Positions 1 to 8,379 are shown, numbered from the stretch's first letter. The stretch: 53,877 bases of DNA from QHCA01 sp003244095 (GCA_038329965.1 JBBQNN010000019.1:1-53877), one strand, 5' to 3'. The notes: generated by a model not told the origin, from the sequence alone. Translations and numbers: made by a program.

Positions 1-2
1 CC

Positions 3-77
3 GTCATCACCGACGGCGAGTCCTACCGCATGCGCGAAGCCAGAGCCAAGGGAGACACCGCCACGAAGAAACGCTGA
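3..77 (+). pseudogene. istB: C-terminal end of an IS21-family helper ATPase (IstB-like), cut by the window edge
   Basis: The open frame enters from the left edge and ends at a TGA at 75-77, giving a 24-residue tail that contains VITDGESYRMREA. This resembles the C-terminus of IstB, the AAA+ helper that assists the IS21 transposase in target selection. The call rests on this short tail plus the IS21-type terminal repeats that follow at once (92-140), which is the expected order for the right end of an IS21 element. Whether the complete upstream gene is intact cannot be seen. Confidence 0.55.
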
Positions 78-91
78 TCAACCCGAAGGGT

Positions 92-140
92 GGGGACTTT
101 TACTTGGCCACCAGCGGGGACCACAACTTGGCCATTGACA
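92..140. mobile_element. Right terminal region of an IS21-family insertion sequence
   Basis: Two copies of GGGGACnnnnACTTGGCCA lie at 92-110 and 116-134, the second running on to a CATTGACA end at 140. Read from the outside, the end is TGTCAATGGCCAAGT, which fits the TGT...CA termini and repeated internal transposase-binding sites known for IS21 elements. It directly follows the IstB-like tail. The predicted element boundary is position 140; the left end lies outside the window, so target duplication cannot be checked. Confidence 0.65.
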
Positions 141-304
141 AGGGACCACTGATCCGCCAAATGACCCACAGCGGGCACGACGCGACGGGCATGCCAGGTA
201 TGGCAGATCGATCGCGTCCGCCTCGATATCAACGTGTTCGGACAGAAGCGCTCGACCCTATCCTGACGCAGCGACCTTCTGTCAGGCTTGAATAAGGCCA
301 TGAG
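141..304. other. Non-coding junction between IS21 end and ATPase remnant
   Basis: No frame here gives a recognisable protein. The stretch links the predicted IS21 end with the start of the degraded ATPase at 305 and may include the promoter of that former gene. Confidence 0.4.
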
Positions 305-651
305 ATGAAACTCGTACAGCTGACGCCGTGCAACTTTCCGTCGTTCGGGCCGACGCCCACAACGATCGACCTCGAACGGCTGACATACGTCCTGGCCCTA
401 ACGGCGCAGGCAAGACGGCAGTGCTGCAGGCACTCGTCCGGCTCTTTGGCGTCGACCGGAGCCTCCGCCGCGTCCGCTCGACGGACTTCCACGTGACAAC
501 GACTGGTGCGATCGCGACGACGTTGTGGCTGGAAGCTGACTTCGAGCAGATCGACGACGGGGCTCCGGTGAAACCGATCGAAATGTCGCGATCTGATCCG
601 AACATGATCCAAGTGCACTATCTGCCAGCCAGGCGGGATCCGGCTGAGCAA
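305..651 (+). pseudogene. Truncated, frameshifted OLD-like ATP-dependent endonuclease (DUF2813/AAA ATPase type) N-terminus
   Basis: The first frame from ATG 305 reads MKLVQLTPCNFPSFGPTPTT and should run straight into a P-loop. Near 392-395 one G appears to be missing, and the Walker A sequence GPNGAGKT continues in the next frame, followed by LFGVDRSLRRVRSTDFHV. This layout is typical of the N-terminal ABC-type ATPase half of OLD-family nucleases, a family frequent in anti-phage systems. Homology stops after PARRDPAEQ at about 651, where the 3' flank of the opposite-strand RCC1 gene begins, so the Walker B part and the Toprim nuclease domain are gone. It sits next to an IS21 end, and the combination of frameshift and truncation makes it non-functional. 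Family assignment is from motif recognition only. Confidence 0.65.
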
Positions 652-666
652 GGCGAGAGTCTAAGG

Positions 667-2991
667 CTAGGCTATGAGGAAGACCACGAATGCCTGATCG
701 CCGGAGTAGATGCCGCCGGCGGCGGTTAGGCCGGGTACCTGCGTGGGGCTGTCCCGTTCGGTGAGGTCGCCGAAGCCGAGTTGGCCCATGCTGTTGTCGC
801 CCCAGCACCAGACGGAATCGTCGGTACGGGTGGCGCACGTGTGCGAGTAGCCGGCGGCGATGCCGGTCCACGTGGTGGCACTGCCGACCTGGACCGGGCT
901 GCTCTGCGGGCTGGCGACGCTGCCGATCCCGACCTGACCGGTGGTGTTCAAACCCCAGCACCACAGCGTGCCGTCGGTCTTGGTGGCGCAGGTGTGGTAT
1001 CCGCCGCCGTCGATGTTGTTCCAGGTGGTGAGGGCGCCGACCTGGACCGGGCTGCTCTGTGGGGTGACTACGCCGCCGTTGCCGACCTGGCCGTAGGTGT
1101 TGTTGCCCCAGCACCAGAGCGTGCCGGTGGTCTTGGTGGCGCACATCGACACGCCGCCGGCGCTCACCTTGTTCCAGCTGGTGCCGGCGACCTGGACCGG
1201 GCTGGTCTGTGGGGTGACTACGCCGCCGTGGCCGACCTGGCCGTCGGTGTTGTTGCCCCAGCACCGCAGGGTGCCGTCAGTACGGGTGGCGCAACTGGAG
1301 ATCGAGCCTGTGCTGACGCTGTTCCAGATGGTGATGCCTGCGCTGACCTGGACCGGGTTCAGCTGCGGCGTGACCACGCCGCCGTTCCCGATCTCACCCT
1401 TGTCGTTGATGCCCCAGCACCACAGGGTGCCGTCGGTTTTCGTGGCACAGGTATCGGTCCCGCTGGCGGAGACCGTGGCCCAGGTGGTGCCGGCGACCTG
1501 GGTGGGCAGGTACAGGAGCGTCGTGTTGCCCTGGCCGAGCTGGCCGCTGGCGTTCGTGCCCCAGCACCACAGGGTGTTGTCGGTCCGGGTGGCGCAGGTG
1601 TGATAAGCGCCAACGGAAGCGCTGGCCCAGGTGGTGTTGGCGCCGATCTGGATGGCGGTGCTTGTCTGGTGCGGGGCGGCGGTGCCGAGCTGGCCACTGG
1701 TTTCCAGCCCCCAGCACCACAGCGTGCCGTCTGTCTTCGTCGCGCAGGTGTGACTGCCGCCGGTCGCGACGGACGCCCAGGTGGTGCCGGCGACCTGGGT
1801 GGGGCTGGTTTGCTGGGTGATGGTGCCGAGGCCCAGCTGACCGTTGGTGTTGATCCCCCAGCACCACAGGGTGCCGTTGGTGCGCGTGGCGCATGACTGC
1901 GCCGAGCCGCCGGCGACGCTGTTCCACGTGGTGATGCCGACGCTGACCTGTTGCGGGCTGGTTTGCGGGGAAGCGACGCTGCCGATCCCGACCTGACCGT
2001 TGGTGTTGAGCCCCCAGCACCAGAGGGTGCCGTCGGTCTTCGTGTCACATCCGTGTGAGGCCCCCGCGCCGACCCGGCTCCACGTGGTGAGCGCACCGAT
2101 CTGTTTCGGCAGAGGCTGCGGGTTGCCGTTGCTCGTCCCCTGCTGGTTGGTGGTGTTGTTGCCCCAGCACCAGACGGTGCCGTCGGTCTTGGTTGCGCAG
2201 GAATAGTCGCTCCCGGCCGCGTTCGTGCTCCAGGTAGTGAGGACCCCGACCTGGACGGGGCTGCTCACCGGGGTGCCACACGCGCAGTTGTTCCCGAGCT
2301 GACCGCTGCTGCCTTTGCCCCAACACCACAGGGTGCCGTCGGTCTTCACGGCGCAGGTGTGGGCGTTGCCGGCGGCGACGAGGGCCCAGGTCGTGAGGGC
2401 ACCGACCTGGACCGGGGCGTTCTGCGGCGTCACCACACCGCCGTTGCCGACCTGCCCGGTGCTGTTGAGGCCCCAGCACCACAGGGTGCCGTTGGTCTTG
2501 ACGGCGCAGGTGTGGCTGGCACCCGCCGCGACGGACGACCAGGTCGTGCCAGCGATCTGGACCGGCCTGGTCTGCTGGACCAGGTTGCCGACCCCGAGCT
2601 GACCGCTGCTGTTGTCGCCCCAGCACCACAGAGTGCCGTCGCTGCGGGTGCCGCAGCTGTGGTTGCCGCCGACGGATACCTTGGTCCATGTCGTGGTGGC
2701 GGTGATCTCCTGCCCGGGAGAGCGCTCCGCGATCCAGTCCCCGGCGCCACTCTGCCCGTACTGGCCGTCGCCGATCCACTCCAGCAGGTGTGACGCCCAT
2801 GTTCCGGTGGACAGGCTGCTCGTCGGGTTGGCCAACATCGTGCTGAACGCCGCTGATGCGCCCGACCACACGGCTGAGCTCGTTACCAGCCCGGCCACCC
2901 CGACGAGCGCCGCCACTTGCAGTCGTCGGCTGGACCAGGCCGGACCGGATAGCCGCGCCCAACGACCAGCCACCTGACTCGTGCTCCTCAT
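667..2991 (-). CDS. Secreted RCC1-repeat beta-propeller protein (13 repeats)
   Basis: A 774-residue protein with an N-terminal basic stretch and hydrophobic segment at about residues 26-47 (VAALVGVAGLVTSSAVWSGA), consistent with export by the Sec route. From about residue 100 it consists of 13 near-identical units of about 50 residues, each with a T(D/N)GTLWCWG core followed by N(S/T)xGQ(V/L)G, the signature of RCC1/BLIP-II-type propeller blades. Seven blades make one propeller, so 13 suggests two propellers or one extended structure. Each blade has two Cys (HxCxxKT and WCWG), probably a disulfide per blade in the oxidising exterior. Function is unknown; known relatives bind proteins or cell-surface ligands. 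It lies downstream of the HTH remnant on the same strand (12-bp gap) in an accessory zone. ATG is supported by a GGGACGG-like site just upstream. Confidence 0.85.
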   Translation of the reverse strand: MRSTSQVAGRWARLSGPAWSSRRLQVAALVGVAGLVTSSAVWSGASAAFSTMLANPTSSLSTGTWASHLLEWIGDGQYGQSGAGDWIAERSPGQEITATTTWTKVSVGGNHSCGTRSDGTLWCWGDNSSGQLGVGNLVQQTRPVQIAGTTWSSVAAGASHTCAVKTNGTLWCWGLNSTGQVGNGGVVTPQNAPVQVGALTTWALVAAGNAHTCAVKTDGTLWCWGKGSSGQLGNNCACGTPVSSPVQVGVLTTWSTNAAGSDYSCATKTDGTVWCWGNNTTNQQGTSNGNPQPLPKQIGALTTWSRVGAGASHGCDTKTDGTLWCWGLNTNGQVGIGSVASPQTSPQQVSVGITTWNSVAGGSAQSCATRTNGTLWCWGINTNGQLGLGTITQQTSPTQVAGTTWASVATGGSHTCATKTDGTLWCWGLETSGQLGTAAPHQTSTAIQIGANTTWASASVGAYHTCATRTDNTLWCWGTNASGQLGQGNTTLLYLPTQVAGTTWATVSASGTDTCATKTDGTLWCWGINDKGEIGNGGVVTPQLNPVQVSAGITIWNSVSTGSISSCATRTDGTLRCWGNNTDGQVGHGGVVTPQTSPVQVAGTSWNKVSAGGVSMCATKTTGTLWCWGNNTYGQVGNGGVVTPQSSPVQVGALTTWNNIDGGGYHTCATKTDGTLWCWGLNTTGQVGIGSVASPQSSPVQVGSATTWTGIAAGYSHTCATRTDDSVWCWGDNSMGQLGFGDLTERDSPTQVPGLTAAGGIYSGDQAFVVFLIA
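750..2690. repeat. DNA-level tandem array encoding the RCC1 blades
   Basis: The coding sequence of the RCC1 protein is itself a tandem array of about 13 units of roughly 150-165 bp. Some units are close to identical: the segments around 1060-1120 and 1200-1260 share long exact runs such as GGGGTGACTACGCCGCCG. This points to recent unit duplication or gene conversion, so blade number may vary between strains. Confidence 0.75.
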
Positions 2992-3003
2992 CCGTCCCGT
3001 GCC

Positions 3004-3357
3004 TCAATTGGCAGTCCTTGATAGGAGGACTCGGCAGTTCTGGGGCGCCTCCGTACCCCCAATCGGAGTAACACTGAGCCGCTGAAACACCTTTGTGCGG
3101 TGGCTCTTGAACTGCTCGGCCAGTTCGTACACGGTTTGCCCGGATTGGTAGGCCGCGATCTCGTCGGTCGAGCGTGGCGACACGAAGTCTCGGATGCGCA
3201 TGCGCTTGGCCTCGCGCAAGGCTCTCACCTTCCGTACCGGACGATCGTTCACCGTTGTCACGTCGTCCGTCACTCGCTCGGGACCCGTGACGAGTGGGAG
3301 GTCTGTCGCGCGAGAAGCGTGACGGACCTCGTGATGGTGCTCTGGGACGTCGATCAC
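3004..3357 (-). CDS. Small HTH protein resembling the C-terminus of a serine recombinase, probably a remnant
   Basis: The 117-residue product contains AYQSGQTVYELAEQFKSHRT near its C-terminus, which matches the Hin-type helix-turn-helix that ends many serine recombinases and resolvases (YxxGxxVxELAxxFxxHRxTV). No resolvase catalytic domain is present; the first 70 residues match nothing I recognise. It ends 12 bp before the RCC1 start on the same strand, and its 5' end overlaps the opposite-strand HAD pseudogene. In a zone full of broken genes, a decayed recombinase is the likeliest reading, but a small DNA-binding protein controlling the RCC1 gene cannot be excluded. Confidence 0.4.
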   Translation of the reverse strand: MIDVPEHHHEVRHASRATDLPLVTGPERVTDDVTTVNDRPVRKVRALREAKRMRIRDFVSPRSTDEIAAYQSGQTVYELAEQFKSHRTKVFQRLSVTPIGGTEAPQNCRVLLSRTAN

Positions 3358-3690
3358 ACGCTCATCGAAACTCGTGGGCTGGGGCTGAGCTGTACAGAGC
3401 GGCCTTCCAACGGGTCACCGGTCGGGGAGATGGAGCGCGAGGCCGAGGTCACGGGCCGAACCGAGCAGGCCATCCTGACTGAAACCTGCGGCTCCATGGT
3501 CTCGATCCCCGTGATGAGTACGCGGCGAGCTACGCCAGCGAACTGGCCCAGTGTTCGATCGCCGACCGGGCTCAAGGGTGGGGCGACGGTCCTCGCGGTG
3601 GCCAGCGGCACGAGCAGTCCTGCGGAGCTAGCGGAAGCGGTAGCCACTCTGCGAGGACGGCTGCGTGAACTGCTTTGCCACGTGTGTGCC
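3334..3690 (+). pseudogene. Degraded HAD-superfamily phosphatase
   Basis: The first frame starts at ATG 3334 with MVLWDVDHTLIETRG, the HAD motif I (DxDxT). Recognisable pieces then appear in different frames: ELYRAAFQRVTGR, EVTGRTEQAILTET, DEYAASYASELAQ (about 3512-3550) and VLAVASGTSSPAELAEA (about 3593-3643). Together they give the order expected of a short HAD hydrolase of the phosphoglycolate-phosphatase type, but at least two frameshifts and the apparent loss of the middle of the gene break it. The fragments lie between the accessory zone and the cyclase operon. Confidence 0.55.
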
Positions 3691-3857
3691 TCTTTCGTAC
3701 CCTGGTGTCGAATGGGAATTCGCGCAAGGGGGCACCGGTCACCGCTGCGCGGCCGCCCGTGCCAGCGGGATGTTCCACCGGTATCGATGCCCAAACGGCT
3801 TCCCAGGGCAGGCCTTCTTATCCTGGACGGAACTGTCCGAGGGAGCGCACGGCGAGG

Positions 3858-6023
3858 ATGAGGTCCGAAGCAGCAACCGGCGCCGCTCCCGTTGACGTGC
3901 CCGACGCGGATCCGACCAGCCGCGGAGCGCCGGTCAGGCTGTTCATCTGGGCGTTCCACGTCGCGTTGCCGCTGCTGGGGCTGTGGTTGCTGCTCCAGCG
4001 TCCGCAACTCGACATGACGTGGGAACACCATCCCGCACACTTCTGGCTCGTCCTCTCCGTAGCGATGGTCAACGTCGCCCTGGGCCTTCGGATGAGCGAG
4101 GCGGCGCGCCGGCGTAGCGATGCGCGGCTGTTTCTCGTCTCCCTCGCCTTTCTCGCCAGCGCGGGGTTCCTGTTCCTGCACGCGCTGGCCACCCCCGGTG
4201 TGCTGCTGTCGGGGCCGAACGCGGGATTCGTCGTCGCCACACCCGTCGGGCTGTTCATTGCCTCGGTGTTCGCGGCGGCCTCCTCCATCTCCTTCACGCC
4301 GCGCGGCTCGGCCGTCGTGATGCGCTACCAGGCGGTCGCGCGTGGTGGTCTGCTGCTGCTCCTGCTCACCTGGGCGGTTGCATCACTGCTCGACCTGCCG
4401 CTGCTGCATACGCCGCCCAGCGCGCAGGAGGCACACGGGCCGTTCGCCGGGCTGGCGATCACCGGGGTGATCCTGTACGTGGTGGCCGCCGTCCGCTACT
4501 ACCTGCTGTACCGCCGCCGGCCGGCGGTGATGCTCATCAGCGTCATCACCGCGTTCGTTCTCCTGGGCGAAGCGATGATCGCGGTGGTCATGTCGCGCAA
4601 CTGGCACGCCGCCTGGTGGGAATGGCACCTGCTGATGGCGGCCGGCTTCGGCTTCGTCGCGTACAGCGCGTACGTGCAGTATCAGCGCGAGGGGGCGGCG
4701 CGGGGGCTGTTCAACAGCATCACCCTCGAGCAGACGGTCCGCCGGATCGACGAAGAGTACGCAACAGCGCTCGAGGCGCTCACCTCCGCCATGCACCGCC
4801 AGGAGGATGCGGGCTGGACCGAGGCGGAGATGGCGCTGATCATCTCCGGCCTGGCACGTCGGTTCGGCCTCACCGAGGGTCAGGTCGGGATCCTCGGCCG
4901 GGCCGCCGAGGCCCTCGCACACGAGCGTGACCAGATCCGTCGCCTCGACGCCTTGGTCGCCGTCGGAAACGAAACGAGGGTGATCGTCCGCGAACCCGAG
5001 CTGTTGCGGCGGATGGTCGCCCGGATCGCCGAGGGACTCGGGCGCGATTCGCTACGAGTGGGCCTGCTTGTCGACGGTCGGATGACATTCCCGGCAGATC
5101 TCAGCACCGGCGACGGCTGGGGCGCCGGGGGCGCGAGCGACTCGACGATCGACCGTGCACTGAGCTCCCTGCGGTCGGTGCCGGCCGGAGACGGGTTACT
5201 GGTCTTGCCACTGACGGTCAAGGATCGGCCCGCCGGTGTCGTGGAGGTCCGTCGCCCCGCCGGCGGGTTTGCCGAGCGGGACCACTCGCTGCTGGCCTCG
5301 CTGGTCAGCCAACTGTCGATCGCGCTGGAGAACGCGCGACTGTACGACCAGATCGACGTGCTGTTCCGCCAGTACATCTCACCCGATGTGGCGACTGCCC
5401 TGCTGGCGGATCCCAGCCAGGCGGCTCTGGGCGGCGCGGTGGTCGAGGTGTCGGCGTTGTTCGCCGACCTGCGTGGATTTACCACCTTCGCTGAGCGAGT
5501 TTCCCCGCAGGAAGTCGTCGCGATGCTCAACCGGTACTTCGGACTGGCCGCGCCGTGCGTGCTCGACCAGGGTGGCACCGTCGTCCAGTTTATCGGCGAC
5601 GCGCTCCTCGCACTGTTCAATGCACCCGCCCGGCAGCCGGATCACGCGCTGCGCGCGGCGCGTGCCGGACTGGCGATGCAACGGGCCATCGACAGCGTCG
5701 TCGCCGACAACGCCGGGTGGCCGCGCTTCCGCATCGGCATCAACACCGGCCCCGCGGTGGTAGGCAACATCGGGAGCCTGCAGATGCGCAGCTTCAACGC
5801 CACCGGTGACGCGATCAACGTCGCCGCCCGGCTCGAGTCGGTCGCCCAGCCCGGCCAGGTGGTCATCGGCGGACAGACCGGCGCTGCGATCCGCGACGTG
5901 GCAGACCTCGTGCCCCTGGGAGACCTGCAGGTCAAGGGCAGAAGGGACCTCGTGACGGCGTACGTGCTGACCGGCCTGCACGAGCGGGCGGAGCCGGTCG
6001 ACCCGACCGGGACACCCGCGTGA
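3858..6023 (+). CDS. Membrane-bound class III adenylate/guanylate cyclase with GAF domain
   Basis: A 721-residue protein: about seven hydrophobic helices in residues 25-290, a linker with likely coiled coil, a GAF-like domain around 370-500, then a C-terminal class III cyclase domain (about 525-700). The two metal-binding Asp are visible in FADLRGFTTF (D537) and FIGDALLALF (D581), and the transition-state pair in GDAINVAARLES (N654, R658). The residues that choose the purine are unusual: Gln577 where ATP cyclases have Lys, and Asn647 where they have Asp or Thr. Product is therefore uncertain, although the overlap (4 bp) with a Crp-type regulator suggests cAMP. I chose ATG 3858 because the open frame further upstream overlaps the HAD remnant and does not look like protein; a GAGGGAG lies about 13 bp upstream. 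Confidence 0.85.
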   Translation: MRSEAATGAAPVDVPDADPTSRGAPVRLFIWAFHVALPLLGLWLLLQRPQLDMTWEHHPAHFWLVLSVAMVNVALGLRMSEAARRRSDARLFLVSLAFLASAGFLFLHALATPGVLLSGPNAGFVVATPVGLFIASVFAAASSISFTPRGSAVVMRYQAVARGGLLLLLLTWAVASLLDLPLLHTPPSAQEAHGPFAGLAITGVILYVVAAVRYYLLYRRRPAVMLISVITAFVLLGEAMIAVVMSRNWHAAWWEWHLLMAAGFGFVAYSAYVQYQREGAARGLFNSITLEQTVRRIDEEYATALEALTSAMHRQEDAGWTEAEMALIISGLARRFGLTEGQVGILGRAAEALAHERDQIRRLDALVAVGNETRVIVREPELLRRMVARIAEGLGRDSLRVGLLVDGRMTFPADLSTGDGWGAGGASDSTIDRALSSLRSVPAGDGLLVLPLTVKDRPAGVVEVRRPAGGFAERDHSLLASLVSQLSIALENARLYDQIDVLFRQYISPDVATALLADPSQAALGGAVVEVSALFADLRGFTTFAERVSPQEVVAMLNRYFGLAAPCVLDQGGTVVQFIGDALLALFNAPARQPDHALRAARAGLAMQRAIDSVVADNAGWPRFRIGINTGPAVVGNIGSLQMRSFNATGDAINVAARLESVAQPGQVVIGGQTGAAIRDVADLVPLGDLQVKGRRDLVTAYVLTGLHERAEPVDPTGTPA

Positions 6024-6703
6024 GCGCGGCGACCGGCGGAGGCGACTCGAAAGAGTACCTCGCCAGGCTCACTCCGGCGGAGGTCACGGCGTTTGAGCGA
6101 TGCGGCCGCAGATCGCAGTGGAAGCGCGGTGCAACGCTGTTCAGTGAGGGAGACCCGTCGGACTGGGTGGTGGCGCTGCGGTCCGGGCGGGTCAAGGTGT
6201 CATCCTTCACCGATCAGGGCACCGAGGTGGTGCTCGCCATTCGAGGGCCTGACGCGCTGGTGGGCGAGCTGTCGGCCATCGACTCCCAGCCGCGATCGGC
6301 GACAGTGAGCGCGCTGGAGCCGGTGGCGGGAATCGTGATATCCGTTGCCGAGTTCACCGGCTTCCTCCGGTCGCACCCGCGTGCGGCGGTGTGCCTGATG
6401 CAAATGGTCAGTGACCGGTTGCGCGACGCCGACCGCAAGCGAATCGAGTTCGGGTCGTCTGACGCACTGGGCCGGGTGGCCGGGCGCCTCGTGGAGCTAG
6501 CCGAGCGGTTCGGTGCCACCACGCAGGACGGGATACGCATTGCCTTGCCACTCTCGCAGCAGGAGCTGGCAGGCTGGATCGGTTGCTCCCGAGACGCGGT
6601 CGCCAAGGCGCTTCGGGTCCTGCGGGACCGTGGCTGGATCGACACGCAGCGACGCCAGATCACGGTCCGAGACGTGGCCGCCCTTCGTGATCAGGCCCGC
6701 TAG
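6020..6703 (+). CDS. Crp/Fnr-family cyclic-nucleotide-binding transcription regulator
   Basis: 227 residues starting at a GTG that overlaps the cyclase stop codon (GTGA), so translation is coupled. The N-terminal cyclic-nucleotide fold has a phosphate-binding cassette, GELSAIDSQPRSATV, with the Glu and Arg that grip cyclic nucleotides in CRP. A dimerisation helix follows (around 115-140), then a winged helix-turn-helix with LSQQELAGWIGCSRDAVAKA as the recognition unit. Together with the upstream cyclase this is a self-contained second-messenger circuit: the membrane enzyme makes the nucleotide and this protein senses it. The intact cassette argues for true nucleotide binding rather than an Fnr-type iron-sulfur sensor, as no Cys cluster is seen. 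Confidence 0.88.
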   Translation: MSAATGGGDSKEYLARLTPAEVTAFERCGRRSQWKRGATLFSEGDPSDWVVALRSGRVKVSSFTDQGTEVVLAIRGPDALVGELSAIDSQPRSATVSALEPVAGIVISVAEFTGFLRSHPRAAVCLMQMVSDRLRDADRKRIEFGSSDALGRVAGRLVELAERFGATTQDGIRIALPLSQQELAGWIGCSRDAVAKALRVLRDRGWIDTQRRQITVRDVAALRDQAR

Positions 6704-6844
6704 CGCTGCCGGAGGGGCGCGGCGACAGGCGGATAGGCGACACGTCGAGTGTGTACGAATCAGCGGAGCGGTTGCCGTCTGGCGGATTGACTGCGAGCAG
6801 ACCGTACATAGGGATGTGCGGCAGTCGCCATAAGGAGCACATCG

Positions 6845-7447
6845 ATGAACCGACGCACCGTGTCCGCCGTGTTGGCAGCGGCGGCGACGATCGCTATCAC
6901 CGGCGCCACGATCAGTAGCGCCGCAGCAAGTAGCAGCGGTGAGCACGCCGCCGCTCGTGCCGCCACGACAACCCCGGTGGCAGCCCCGGCGAGGGCCAAG
7001 TTGACACTCGCTCCGTCCTCGGCCGCTCTGGCCGCCTGCTTCCCGCACGCCAAGGCGCGGGTCGTGGTCGACCTGACCACCGACACGATCGGCAAGGACA
7101 CCTTCCGGATCTACGCCAGCGGGCTCAAGCCGAAAACGTCGTTCACCGTCTTCCTGCTGCAGCAGGCGACACCGACGTTCGGTGCCGCCGAGTACATCGG
7201 CGACATCACGACCGACCAGTGGGGAAATGCCCACAACGAGTTCAAGCTGATCGTCCAGGAGGCCTTCGCGTTCAACGGCACGACCGCCGCCCGCGTGGAC
7301 CTCAACTCGGTCGGCTTCTGGTTCGCCGATCCGGCGGATGACGACAGCTGCCTGGGTGCCGCGAGCCCGACCACCGGGTTCGACGGCGACGCGTCGGCAG
7401 GCGTGCAGATGATGAACTCCGGAACTCAGGCGCTGCCGTTGCCATGA
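6845..7447 (+). CDS. Small secreted protein of unknown function
   Basis: A 200-residue protein with a clear signal peptide (MNRRTVSAVLAAAATIAITG, then Ala-rich cleavage region near residue 28). The mature part starts with an Ala/Pro/Thr-rich linker to about residue 55, followed by a compact domain with two Cys (CFPHAK and DDSC) that could form a disulfide. I recognise no family; the sequence looks like a beta-sandwich, with short alternating hydrophobic strands such as RVVVDLTTDTIGKDTFRIYA. AAGGAG at 6831-6836 supports the ATG. It is the first gene after the cyclase-Crp operon on the same strand, 141 bp downstream, so it could be a Crp target, but no convincing palindromic operator was found in the gap. 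Confidence 0.75.
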   Translation: MNRRTVSAVLAAAATIAITGATISSAAASSSGEHAAARAATTTPVAAPARAKLTLAPSSAALAACFPHAKARVVVDLTTDTIGKDTFRIYASGLKPKTSFTVFLLQQATPTFGAAEYIGDITTDQWGNAHNEFKLIVQEAFAFNGTTAARVDLNSVGFWFADPADDDSCLGAASPTTGFDGDASAGVQMMNSGTQALPLP

Positions 7448-7599
7448 GCCCGGAACTCCGGCCGGGGCCCGCTGTCTACGGGGCCCCGGCCTGGGGCATG
7501 TCTCGTCGGCCCGGCTGAACGCAGCCGGGCCTGCCTGGCGTCCCCTCCTCGACGACGCGCTCGCCCGCCTGACCCGACCAAGCCATCGAAAGGACCACG

Positions 7600-8316
7600 A
7601 TGACCGAGGCACCAGCAACGTACGACGACCTCAGGGCGCTGTTCATCAACTGCACGCTGAAGCGTTCGCCGGAGGTGAGCAACACCCAGGGGCTGGTCGA
7701 CGCCTCGGCGCGCATCATGCGCGAGCACGGCATCCACGTCGACACGGTCCGCGCCGTCGACCACGACATCGCGACCGGCGTGTGGCCGGACATGCGCGAT
7801 CACGGCGCGGCGACCGACGACTGGCCGGAGATCTTCCAGACCGTGCTGGCGGCCGACATCCTCGTCCTCGCCGGCCCGATCTGGCTCGGTGACAACAGCT
7901 CGATCATGAAGCAGGTGCACGAGCGGCTGTACGGCGGCTCGCACCTGCTCAACGACGCCGGCCAGTACCTGTACTACGGACGGGTCGCCGGCTGTCTCAT
8001 CACCGGCAACGAGGACGGCATCAAGCACTGCGCGCAGAACGTGCTGTACACCCTGCAGCACATCGGCTACACGATCCCGCCGCAGGCCGACGCCGGCTGG
8101 ATCGGCGAGGCCGGCCCCGGCCCTTCCTACCTCGATCCCGGCTCGGGCGGCCCGGAGAACGACTTCACCAACCGCAACGCGACGTTCATGACGTGGAATC
8201 TCATGCACGTGGCCCGGATCCTGAAGGACGCCGGTGGCATCCCGGCATACGGCAACCAGCGCTCGGAATGGGATGCGGGATGTCGCTTCGACTACGAGAA
8301 CCCCGAGTACCGCTGA
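7600..8316 (+). CDS. Flavodoxin-fold NAD(P)H-dependent FMN reductase family protein
   Basis: 238 residues. The start of the domain, ALFINCTLKRSPEVSNTQGL, is the phosphate loop that binds FMN in NADPH-dependent FMN reductases and WrbA-like proteins. ADILVLAGPIWLGDNSSIMK forms the second FMN-contacting loop, and GRVAGCLITGNEDGIKH the third strand and loop. The C-terminal 60 residues (from about PQADAGWIGEAG) are longer than in simple azoreductases and match the extended versions found in actinobacteria. Probable role: cytosolic flavin-dependent reduction of quinones or nitro compounds. GAAAGGA about 7 bp upstream supports ATG 7600. It is likely monocistronic. Confidence 0.8.
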   Translation: MTEAPATYDDLRALFINCTLKRSPEVSNTQGLVDASARIMREHGIHVDTVRAVDHDIATGVWPDMRDHGAATDDWPEIFQTVLAADILVLAGPIWLGDNSSIMKQVHERLYGGSHLLNDAGQYLYYGRVAGCLITGNEDGIKHCAQNVLYTLQHIGYTIPPQADAGWIGEAGPGPSYLDPGSGGPENDFTNRNATFMTWNLMHVARILKDAGGIPAYGNQRSEWDAGCRFDYENPEYR

Positions 8317-8379
8317 CCGACTCGTTACGGTCTCCTAGGTGACCCGACGCGACCTCCTGCTCGGCGGCTTGCCGTCGTT

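Noticed and set aside
781..1896. Long open frame on the plus strand inside the RCC1 gene
   Set aside because: It is the antisense shadow of a GC-rich tandem array; the product is a periodic Ala/Gly/Asp-rich sequence and the minus strand gives the clear RCC1 blades and signal peptide.
6740..6760. ACACGTCGAGTGT as a Crp operator before the secreted-protein gene
   Set aside because: The half-sites are ACAC...GTGT, the reverse of the TGTGA...TCACA arrangement expected for Crp, and spacing does not fit.
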